Shown here piece by piece: positions 18,967 to 25,800 of a stretch of DNA of 64,000 nt. A model generated the notes under the pieces. It made no database searches and was not told where the DNA came from. It saw only the letters and a list, made by a program, of their open reading frames with translations. The DNA lies in NCBI RefSeq assembly GCF_002088235.1, contig NZ_AQQV01000003.1, forward strand, positions 434,001-498,000. Direction: 5' to 3'. Position 1 is the first letter of the stretch. Each line of letters opens with the position of its first letter. The position numbers were made by a program, and so were the translations under genes. The DNA is from Oceanococcus atlanticus (GTDB lineage: Bacteria; Pseudomonadota; Gammaproteobacteria; Nevskiales; Oceanococcaceae).

Positions 18967-19306
18967 TATCAAATCCTTTTGATAAATCAATTATTTCCGT
19001 ATCAAGCCGTAGCTTGCGGGGCGATCTTTTGGGCCGCGATGTGAAGAAAATGTGAAGACGCAGTTTCACAGCCTTTGCGGGCCTGCTGAGCACACTGAAA
19101 ACAACCTCGCAAAGCCTTGAGCGTCAAGCCATTGACGGTATTAGACCCGATCCTAAGTCAGCCACGTCCCGACCGACATGGGATGCATCAACGGGCAGGA
19201 AATGCGCCCTCATTTGCACATAAAAAAAGCCAACCACCTCAGTGATCGGCTCCTTGGGTTGCCACAAGCTCAAGGCCAGATAGGCCCTGCCAAACTGTCG
19301 CCGCAG
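18967..19306. promoter_or_regulatory. 340-bp intergenic region with direct repeat and terminator
   Basis: No gene is seen. The left part should hold the lipoprotein promoter. TGTGAAGA occurs twice exactly 11 bp apart (19040 and 19051), followed by an inverted TTCACA at 19065-19070. Such 11-bp phasing is typical of OmpR/PhoB-type response-regulator sites, but these repeats do not match the Pho box. The right part contains the terminator of the SDR gene. Confidence 0.5.
19222..19251 (-). terminator. Intrinsic terminator after SDR gene
   Basis: On the minus strand a 10-bp stem (AGCCGATCAC / GTGGTTGGCT, two G-U pairs, loop TGAG) is followed by seven Ts. It lies 56 bp beyond the SDR stop. Confidence 0.88.
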
Positions 19307-20077
19307 CTACAGCCCACCCGCCATAAAACCGCCATCCGCAGTCAGGCATGTGCCCGTGACATAGCTGGCCGCTGGTGAGGCAAGAAACAGCACTGCCGGT
19401 GCGATCTCATCGGGCTCGGCATAACGCTTCATCGGAATCAGAGGCAAAACGCTGTTCAGGATTTGTTCGTTTTCGGTCAAGGCCGAGGCGAATTTGGTTC
19501 GGGTCAGGCCCGGCAACACCGCATTGCAGCGAATGTTGAAGGCCGCACATTCCTTGGCGAAGGCCTGCGTCATATTGATCACCGCGGCCTTGGTAATCGA
19601 ATAAATGCCCTGAAAATTGCCCGGTCGAATGCCGTTAATGGAAGCGATGTTGACGATCGCACCGCCGCCTTCACGTTTCATGACTCGACCAGCCATCTGG
19701 CTCATCAGATAGTAACCACGCAAGTTCACCTCAACGGTCTTATCAATGGCTTCTACCGGCGTATCCAGTACGTTGCCAAAATGCGGATTGGTGGCCGCAT
19801 TGTTGACCAGGATATCGAGCTTGCCGAACTCCTGGTCGATTCTCGTGATCAGGCCCGTCATCTGCTCCAGATCGCCAGCGTGACAGGCGAAAGCTGAAGC
19901 CTTGCCGCCGGCTGCCTGAATTTCGGCGCAGACCCGGTCTATGCCGTCCTGCTTGCGGCTGGATACAACGACGTGGGCACCTTGTGCGGCGAGCAGTTTG
20001 GCCGTGGATTCGCCAATGCCCCGACTTGATCCGGTGACCAGCGCAACCTTGCCATCCAGTGAAAATAGCGCACTCAT
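19307..20077 (-). CDS. Short-chain dehydrogenase/reductase (SDR)
   Basis: 256 residues, classical SDR length. The NAD(P) motif TGSSRGIG is near residues 13-20, NNAA near 88, the catalytic Ser in NIASING, and YSITK as the YxxxK pair. The C-terminus has PEVGL-type features (LASPAASYVTG and TADGGF). It oxidises or reduces an unknown alcohol/ketone substrate; candidates are sugar acids or 3-oxoacyl derivatives. The start at 20077 is supported by GGAG about 8 bases upstream. It has its own terminator, and the upstream gene's terminator lies just before it, so it is probably monocistronic. Confidence 0.92.
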   Translation of the reverse strand: MSALFSLDGKVALVTGSSRGIGESTAKLLAAQGAHVVVSSRKQDGIDRVCAEIQAAGGKASAFACHAGDLEQMTGLITRIDQEFGKLDILVNNAATNPHFGNVLDTPVEAIDKTVEVNLRGYYLMSQMAGRVMKREGGGAIVNIASINGIRPGNFQGIYSITKAAVINMTQAFAKECAAFNIRCNAVLPGLTRTKFASALTENEQILNSVLPLIPMKRYAEPDEIAPAVLFLASPAASYVTGTCLTADGGFMAGGL

Positions 20078-20097
20078 TGATTTGTCTCCTTCGCAAA

Positions 20098-20135
20098 TGA
20101 AAAACCCCCGTTGCCGAGCGGTCAAACGGGGGTTT
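20098..20135 (-). terminator. Intrinsic terminator after bitopic Pro/Lys-rich protein gene
   Basis: The stem AACCCCCGTT / AACGGGGGTT is followed on the minus strand by TTTTTCATT. It lies between the gene ending at 20152 and the SDR start. Confidence 0.87.
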
Positions 20136-20151
20136 CTGATTGAGTTTGTTT

Positions 20152-21105
20152 TTAGAACACGTAAACAGGGCCGGACGCGTCTTTCGCCAGGCTCTTGCCA
20201 CCCTGGCTCTGAAGTTGTGAACCAATACTCAGGGTGTAGCGTCCGGCATCCAGTCCTTCCAGAATCAGCAGCGCAGGGTTCGCACCGGACTTCCAGTTGG
20301 CCTTGACGGTCGAACCGGACTCATCGGTCAGCCTCATGTGCTGATTGCCCTGTGCAGGATCGACCGGCTCACTGAACATGACCGCGATACCGTCGCTGAC
20401 CCGCTCACCGCGATCCAATGTTCCGGCAAACAGCACGCTCAAGGCTCCGTTCGCATCAGACCACCATGCGGTAAGCGCTTCCGGTGTGGGTGCCTTGCGT
20501 GCGGTGGGGCGTGGCTGCGCCGCCGCGGTCGGCTTGGGAACCGGCTTGGCGCTCGGTTTCGGCGTGGCCGCCGGCTTGACCGTCGGTTTCGGCGTGGCTT
20601 TCAGTGTGGGCTTGGGCGTTGGTTTTTGTGTGGCTTTGACTGGCGTTGGTGTCGGGCTTGCAGCGGCTGCCACGCTTTCTGCAGCGTCTTTATGGTTGCT
20701 TGCCACATCGTCCCAATGCTCTTGCGTGCTGTCCCAATTGTCGCTTTGAGTATCCCAGCTGTCGGTATCGCTGGACCAGTCTTCATCAGCGCTGGGAGCG
20801 CCCGGTTGTGCCCAGGCATCGGCATCATCGGAGGGGTCACTGCCAGCTTCGGGTGCGCGCGCCGCGAGCTCGGCGCGGGATAACACCCGCGCCGGCTCAG
20901 CTGCCGCAATTTCACGACGTGCACTGGCTGAAAAGACGTCCTTCACAGACAGGGATTTTTCCGTTTCCTTCGAACCTTCGTCCGAACCAAACTGCATATC
21001 CATGCCGAAGTAGGTCACTGCCGCGATCACTACGATGACAACCGCCACCATGATCAGGCCAGTCCAGTTGGTCGGGACTACGGTATCGCCCCCGGATGCT
21101 GCCAT
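20152..21105 (-). CDS. Bitopic protein with Trp-heptad and Lys-Pro-Thr repeats
   Basis: 317 residues. One transmembrane helix (about 16-34) is followed by a charged segment. An acidic stretch comes next with four Trp spaced exactly seven residues apart (W110, W117, W124, W131). A basic Lys/Pro/Thr linker with KPTPKPT-type repeats follows (about 151-205), then a C-terminal domain of about 105 residues. That domain resembles a bacterial Ig-like (Big_5/SbsA-type) fold (IAVMFSEPVDPAQ, MRLTDESGS, GRYTLSIG). The long linker could span the periplasm or cell wall, placing the Ig-like domain at a distance from the inner membrane. Function unknown. An excellent GGAGGAG ribosome-binding site precedes the ATG. 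Confidence 0.78.
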   Translation of the reverse strand: MAASGGDTVVPTNWTGLIMVAVVIVVIAAVTYFGMDMQFGSDEGSKETEKSLSVKDVFSASARREIAAAEPARVLSRAELAARAPEAGSDPSDDADAWAQPGAPSADEDWSSDTDSWDTQSDNWDSTQEHWDDVASNHKDAAESVAAAASPTPTPVKATQKPTPKPTLKATPKPTVKPAATPKPSAKPVPKPTAAAQPRPTARKAPTPEALTAWWSDANGALSVLFAGTLDRGERVSDGIAVMFSEPVDPAQGNQHMRLTDESGSTVKANWKSGANPALLILEGLDAGRYTLSIGSQLQSQGGKSLAKDASGPVYVF

Positions 21106-21418
21106 AACACTCCTCCATTAATTGCCAAGCGGCCGTTTCCACGGCCTCTGGGAACCGCTGACTGTCTCCACAATGCCTGAATGCGCATGCCGGTCCTCAT
21201 CACGCATTCACCCGCCCGAGCGAGCCAACCTGCTGCGGGCATCATGGACGGCTAACTATCGTGCAAGCGCCGCTTTGCGTCAACGAAATGGCGGCTTTTC
21301 GGACGCTTAAACACAGATGACCTCGGTAACAGTGTCAAAGGCCAGGGGGAACACGGCATAATGTGCGGCTAACTGGCGCTCTTGCGCCACATTCAGTTTG
21401 ATCGGAGTGAGTCCCCAC
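21106..21418. promoter_or_regulatory. 313-bp divergent intergenic region upstream of ribA
   Basis: No convincing gene. A CATAAT element at 21357-21362 is a plausible -10 for ribA, but the -35 is weak. A short hairpin TGGCGC-TCTT-GCGCCA (21374-21389) lies in the presumed ribA leader. I do not see the conserved boxes of an FMN riboswitch. The left part must hold the promoter of the minus-strand bitopic protein. Confidence 0.4.
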
Positions 21419-22042
21419 GTGATACAACTCAAGGCCGAATCGCTGCTGCCGACGCGTTTCGGTCAGTTTCGTATGCAAGTGTTCGAAAGCACTGAGGATG
21501 GCAAGGAACAGGTCGCCCTGAGCATGGGCGAATGGCAACCCAGCGATGCCGTGCTATGCCGTCTGCACTCGGAATGCCTGACCGGCGATGTACTGGGCAG
21601 CCTGCGCTGCGATTGCGGCCAACAACTCGAGCACGCGCTCGCTCGTATAGCAGCCGAAGGTCAAGGCGCGTTGCTGTATCTGCGCCAGGAAGGGCGCGGC
21701 ATTGGGCTAGCCAACAAGATCCGGGCCTATGCGCTTCAGGATCAGGGAGCCGACACCGTAGAGGCCAATGAAAAGCTTGGCTTTGCACCTGACCACCGCG
21801 ATTACGCTATCGCCCTGGAAATGCTCAAGTTCCTGCGCATTGCCCGCGTGCGCCTGATGACCAACAACCCGCGCAAAATCGCAGCGCTGGAAGCCGGGGG
21901 CGTGGACATAGTCGAACGCCTTCCGCATCAGTGCGGGGCCAATCCACACAACGAATCCTATTTATTCACCAAGGCCAAGAAGCTCGGACACATGCTGGAC
22001 ATGTCGCAGGCCAGGCCCGCATCGCAAAGCGACGAGAACTAA
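21419..22042 (+). CDS. ribA: GTP cyclohydrolase II
   Basis: 207 residues. It opens GTP to the first riboflavin-pathway pyrimidine, releasing formate and pyrophosphate. Zinc ligands Cys53, Cys64 and Cys66 are visible (HSECLTGD, SLRCDCG), as are RQEGRGIGLANKIRAYALQD and TNNPRK. The GTG at 21419 gives the family-typical start MIQLK and has GGAG upstream; an in-frame TTG at 21398 adds nothing conserved. It is a stand-alone RibA, not fused to RibB. First gene of a long plus-strand run. Confidence 0.95.
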   Translation: MIQLKAESLLPTRFGQFRMQVFESTEDGKEQVALSMGEWQPSDAVLCRLHSECLTGDVLGSLRCDCGQQLEHALARIAAEGQGALLYLRQEGRGIGLANKIRAYALQDQGADTVEANEKLGFAPDHRDYAIALEMLKFLRIARVRLMTNNPRKIAALEAGGVDIVERLPHQCGANPHNESYLFTKAKKLGHMLDMSQARPASQSDEN

Positions 22043-22107
22043 AGCCATACATCACAACCGCCTGAACTGGCGCGTTGTGGTCTGTCAATATTCATCGGAT
22101 TTTCGCT

Positions 22108-23142
22108 ATGAGCCTGTTTGACCTCGCCCGCGGCACCCTGTTTCGCATGGATGCTGAGTCCGCCCACGCGGCGACCATACAGATGATGCGGCGCCTTCCG
22201 CGTATGAGTGCGAGGCTGATGCGCGCTGACGCAGCGTTGCCAAGAGAATGCATGGGGCTGCATTTTCGCAACCCGGTTGGGGTGGCCGCTGGGCTGGATA
22301 AGAACGGCGAATGCATCAATGCGCTGGCCGCCATGGGCTTCGGCTTTATCGAAGTCGGCACCGTGACACCGCGCCCGCAAGATGGAAACCCGCGCCCGCG
22401 CATGTTCCGATTGCCAGAACATGAAGCGGTGATCAATCGGCTCGGCTTCAACAACAAAGGTGTTGAGTATCTGTGTCGACAGGTTGAGCACGCACGTCGC
22501 GATTGTGTTCTGGGCATCAATATAGGCAAGAACGCAACCACACCCAACGAACGCGCTGCCGACGATTACCTGCACTGCCTGCAGCGTGTCTATGCGTTGG
22601 CCGATTACGTCACCATCAACATATCCTCGCCCAACACCAAGAACCTGCGTGATCTGCAGCAAGGTGATGCCCTGGCCACGCTGCTGCAGGCACTCAGCAT
22701 GAAACGCGATCAGCTGGCTGTTGAACACGGCCGTCGCGTACCCCTCGCGGTCAAGCTTGCCCCCGACATGAGCGCCGAACAAATCCAGGCCAGCGCCGCC
22801 ATCATTGCGGACACCGAACTTGATGCGGTGATCGCAACCAACACCACGCTGTCTCGCGAGGGCGTTGCAGGGCATCGTTATGCCGACGAAAACGGCGGAC
22901 TCAGCGGCAAACCACTGCAAAACCTGTCACAGCGCTGTTTTGAGCAGTTGCGCAGTGCCTTGCCTGAGGAGATTCCAATGATTGGCGTAGGCGGTATTCA
23001 TGACCGTGAATCCGCGCGCCAACGCTTCGCCGCCGGGGCGCAGCTGGTGCAGGTCTACACCGGATTTGTCTATCACGGCCCCGATTTGATCGAGAGTGCA
23101 ACACAAGGCGCCCACGACGCCGCCCTGGCCGAAACCGCCTGA
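22108..23142 (+). CDS. pyrD: Dihydroorotate dehydrogenase (class 2, quinone)
   Basis: 344 residues. A membrane-associated FMN enzyme that oxidises dihydroorotate to orotate with quinone in pyrimidine synthesis. Class 2 features are the N-terminal amphipathic helices before the barrel (about residues 1-45), AAGLDKNGE (61-69), NRLGFNNKG (110-118), and INISSPNTKNLR with catalytic Ser174. VKLAPD and GVGGI near the C-terminus complete the FMN site. The ATG at 22108 gives the usual short N-terminus; upstream in-frame codons are not conserved-looking. Confidence 0.96.
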   Translation: MSLFDLARGTLFRMDAESAHAATIQMMRRLPRMSARLMRADAALPRECMGLHFRNPVGVAAGLDKNGECINALAAMGFGFIEVGTVTPRPQDGNPRPRMFRLPEHEAVINRLGFNNKGVEYLCRQVEHARRDCVLGINIGKNATTPNERAADDYLHCLQRVYALADYVTINISSPNTKNLRDLQQGDALATLLQALSMKRDQLAVEHGRRVPLAVKLAPDMSAEQIQASAAIIADTELDAVIATNTTLSREGVAGHRYADENGGLSGKPLQNLSQRCFEQLRSALPEEIPMIGVGGIHDRESARQRFAAGAQLVQVYTGFVYHGPDLIESATQGAHDAALAETA

Positions 23143-23216
23143 GCGGGTCAAATCCTTGCGGTACACTAGTCGGCCGGTATCGCCCCACCGGGGGCTACGG
23201 GGCATAGGAGGCGCTC

Positions 23217-23786
23217 TTGCGGGAATACGGCTTTCTGTTTCTTCTTATCGCCAGCAGCGAGGCGCGCGGGCGGCGGCTCATGCACGGCTGCCAGCAGGCT
23301 CTGCAAGTCAAAGATCGGGCGCTGATCGCACACCGCTATACCGATCGTGCCACGGCAGAAGACTTCGAACTGGCATTGCCGGCGACTGATTTCGATGCGC
23401 GCCGGGAATACGGCTGTTTCATGCTCGACTGGAGCCACAAAGAGACCCGTTTTGGATTGGGCGTCGAAGTTGATCGCTGGCTGGACGGCGGACTGAATGT
23501 GCTATGCCAGGCCTCTACCGGATTGATCGAGCCAGCTCGTCGCCGCTACCGCCACCATACCCGCGTGGTCTATGCGCCGGGTGGTAAAGACCCAATGGCC
23601 TGGCTGGAACGCATGCTGGAGCGCCGCAACCCCAAAGTTCGGCAGCTCGGCCTGGGTTTTGAGGATACGCAGACCTTGAATGGCCCAATAGAAGGTCTAC
23701 GCCTGTCTTCGGATGTTGAGCGCGCGGTGACACAGCTAAGTGGCTGGATGCGCCTGAATTCACCACCGGCACTGGTGGCTGCGTGA
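23217..23786 (+). CDS. Protein of unknown function downstream of pyrD
   Basis: 189 residues, no signal peptide or membrane segment, rich in Arg, Trp and acidic residues; probably cytoplasmic. I recognise no family. The start appears to be TTG at 23217, because AGGAGG stands 6 bases upstream and no ATG or GTG fits. Notable stretches are HRYTDRATAEDFE, YGCFMLDWSHKETRFGLGVEVDRW and a C-terminal helical SSDVERAVTQLSGW. It lies 74 bp after pyrD and 1 bp before the next small gene, implying cotranscription. Confidence 0.7.
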   Translation: MREYGFLFLLIASSEARGRRLMHGCQQALQVKDRALIAHRYTDRATAEDFELALPATDFDARREYGCFMLDWSHKETRFGLGVEVDRWLDGGLNVLCQASTGLIEPARRRYRHHTRVVYAPGGKDPMAWLERMLERRNPKVRQLGLGFEDTQTLNGPIEGLRLSSDVERAVTQLSGWMRLNSPPALVAA

Positions 23787-23787
23787 C

Positions 23788-24072
23788 ATGAGCCAGAAGT
23801 CCGAATCCAAACTCAAATCCAGGCGGCGCAAACGGCGTGAAGTAGAGCCGCTAAAGGTCAACCTGACCGTTGCCGTGCGTTTTGGCGAGGACGACGAAGA
23901 TCGCGTGGTGCTGCTGGATGACCGAGAGGTCCACATGATTGGCAGCATATTTCGCTACCGTGACAAAATCGCCCGCTACACCGTCACCGGCCTGTTTCGT
24001 GCTGCCATGCTCCAGCCCAAAGTGGCGGCCAAGCTGGTTCCGGCACTCCGCACACGTCGAAAAAAAAACTGA
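23788..24072 (+). CDS. Small basic protein of unknown function
   Basis: 94 residues with highly basic ends (KLKSRRRKRRE at the N-terminus, RTRRRKKN at the C-terminus). The core looks like a small beta-rich domain (VNLTVAVRFGEDDEDRVVLLDD). The charge pattern would suit nucleic-acid or membrane-surface contact, but this is speculation. The ATG follows the preceding stop by one base and the stop is 7 bp before the next start, so it sits inside an operon. Confidence 0.6.
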   Translation: MSQKSESKLKSRRRKRREVEPLKVNLTVAVRFGEDDEDRVVLLDDREVHMIGSIFRYRDKIARYTVTGLFRAAMLQPKVAAKLVPALRTRRKKN

Positions 24073-24079
24073 TCCGTAC

Positions 24080-24364
24080 ATGCAAATTTTCAACCTGTTT
24101 ATCGGCACCGTGGCCAGCACGATGTCGATCGTCGTCCTTGTTGTCGTGCTGATGCACTACGTCTATCTCGACTTGAAGCCCGAGCTGATGCGCAGCATTC
24201 CCAAGCTTTGGTTGACCGCGATTGTTTTTGGCGCTCTGGGCGCAGCAGGCTGGTTCAGCGCCTGGGCACGCGCTCGCGAACATCGCTTTAAACTGCTGAT
24301 AGAGGCTGGCATGGCCATCGTCGGCGGTCTGAGCATCGCCCTGCTTGTCGCGATTTACCGCTAG
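24080..24364 (+). CDS. Small three-helix membrane protein
   Basis: 94 residues with three predicted transmembrane helices (about 5-28, 42-62 and 72-92). The connecting loops have the basic residues KPELMRSIPK and ARAREHRFK. No family is recognised. No strong ribosome-binding site is visible, which fits translational coupling to the gene 7 bp upstream. The membrane-anchored hydrolase follows 5 bp later, so these two membrane proteins may act together. Confidence 0.65.
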   Translation: MQIFNLFIGTVASTMSIVVLVVVLMHYVYLDLKPELMRSIPKLWLTAIVFGALGAAGWFSAWARAREHRFKLLIEAGMAIVGGLSIALLVAIYR

Positions 24365-24369
24365 CGGCT

Positions 24370-25800
24370 ATGGACTTCAACTGGAACCCGCCGCGCAAGT
24401 TCTATTGGGAAGGCGCGGTGATCGCCGCGGTCGGCCTGATGCTATTAATCAACCTGCTGCACTGGCACGGTGCGGTGGCTCTGATGACCCTGCCTGGCGC
24501 CCTGATCATGACCGGCGCCGGTGTCGGGCTGCTGCTGTGGACAGGCGATAGCCGGCTCACGCAGTACGCCGCTTTGGGTGCCGTTGTAACCGCGCTCGCC
24601 TTGCCGTTTCTGGCCCTGTCAGGCGAAGCCTTGAACGCCTTATTTTTCGCTCTCGCGTTGATCGCCGCCTACCTGGCCGCCGCGCGGGTCAGTCTTTATA
24701 ACTATCCGCGAATCGCGGGCGCACCGGACGTTGCAGGTCATCTCAAAGCACTGGCCGTGATTGCCATGGACGAGGCCCTGATGGCCTGGTTCAAGCTGGT
24801 TGCCCGCGCCCCGCGAGGGCAAGATGCGGTGCGCATTGCCGATGAACTGGCACGCTGGGAGGACTATCTTGGTCGAACGAACTGGCGCAACGCCCCACAC
24901 GCATGGCATGAAACCCCGCCGGACCTGATCAAGGTGGACAGCCGTGACCGGCGTGTTATGGGCAAGTCATTCCGCCACATCAGCTTTGAAAGCGGCTATG
25001 CGCCGGACAGCGACATGCCCGGGGCAACGCGTTGGTTGTCGTATGAGAACAATCGAACAGCTCACGCCTGGGTGCTGGAGCACGCTGGTGCTGCACGCCC
25101 CTGGTTGGTGTGCATTCATGGCTACCGTATGGGTAGCCCGATGGCTGATTTGAAAGTCTTTGACCCGGATTTTTTTCACCACAAACTCGGCCTCAATGTG
25201 GTTTGTCCCATACTGCCGCTGCATGGCCCGCGCAAGAAAGGCCTGATGTCGGGAGAAGGGTATCTGGAAGGCGACTTTATCGATTTCCTGCATGCGGAAC
25301 GCCAGGCGCAGTGGGACATTCGTCGCATTCTCAGTTGGCTACGGCTGGTCAAACACGCGCCCCGCGTCGGCGTGTATGGCGTCAGTCTGGGTGGTTACAA
25401 CACTGCTTTGCTGGCCGGCCTTGATGATGACCTGGCCTGCGCCGTGGCGGGCATTCCAGTCACCGACATCGCACAAACGCATTGGCGGCATTTTCCGCCG
25501 CTGGAACTAAAAATGATGGAACGCCACGGCGTTACCCTCGAGCGCGTGCAAAAAGCCTTGTCCGGCGTCAATCCGCTGAACTTCCCGGTCAAGCTGGAGT
25601 CGCACCGCCTTGGCATCTACGCCGGCAGCGTTGACACCTTGGTGTGGCCGGATCAGCCATTGAATCTACAAAAGCACTGGGGCTCAGCACGTCTTAACTG
25701 GTATGACGGCTCACATATGAGCTTCGCAGGCGAACGCGCCGTTACACGCACGCTGACAGAAACATTCAGCAACGCAGGACTGATGAATAACACCGCATGA
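24370..25800 (+). CDS. Membrane-anchored alpha/beta hydrolase
   Basis: 476 residues. The first roughly 110 residues contain four hydrophobic helices. The rest is a hydrolase domain with WLVCIHGYRMG (oxyanion strand), LPLHGPRKKG, the nucleophile elbow YGVSLGG (Ser339), an Asp in AGSVDTLV and a terminal His in DGSHMSF. This resembles alpha/beta-hydrolase proteins of the abhydrolase_18 or prolyl-oligopeptidase-like kind. The substrate is unknown, but the membrane anchor suggests a lipid or peptide. The last four bases overlap the pepN start (ATGA), so translation is coupled. Confidence 0.8.
   Translation: MDFNWNPPRKFYWEGAVIAAVGLMLLINLLHWHGAVALMTLPGALIMTGAGVGLLLWTGDSRLTQYAALGAVVTALALPFLALSGEALNALFFALALIAAYLAAARVSLYNYPRIAGAPDVAGHLKALAVIAMDEALMAWFKLVARAPRGQDAVRIADELARWEDYLGRTNWRNAPHAWHETPPDLIKVDSRDRRVMGKSFRHISFESGYAPDSDMPGATRWLSYENNRTAHAWVLEHAGAARPWLVCIHGYRMGSPMADLKVFDPDFFHHKLGLNVVCPILPLHGPRKKGLMSGEGYLEGDFIDFLHAERQAQWDIRRILSWLRLVKHAPRVGVYGVSLGGYNTALLAGLDDDLACAVAGIPVTDIAQTHWRHFPPLELKMMERHGVTLERVQKALSGVNPLNFPVKLESHRLGIYAGSVDTLVWPDQPLNLQKHWGSARLNWYDGSHMSFAGERAVTRTLTETFSNAGLMNNTA

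Noticed and set aside
19040-19058. Direct repeat considered as a Pho box
   Set aside because: The 11-bp spacing fits, but neither strand matches CTGTCAT-type half sites.
20500-20660. Short tandem repeats considered as a CRISPR-like array
   Set aside because: They are in-frame Lys-Pro-Thr codon repeats in a coding region, with no constant repeat length and no unique spacers.
21122-21310. 62-residue plus-strand open frame in the ribA upstream region
   Set aside because: No ribosome-binding site, odd composition, overlaps the divergent promoter region.
21106-21418. FMN riboswitch upstream of ribA
   Set aside because: Only a 6-bp hairpin is visible; the conserved boxes and multi-stem layout are not seen.
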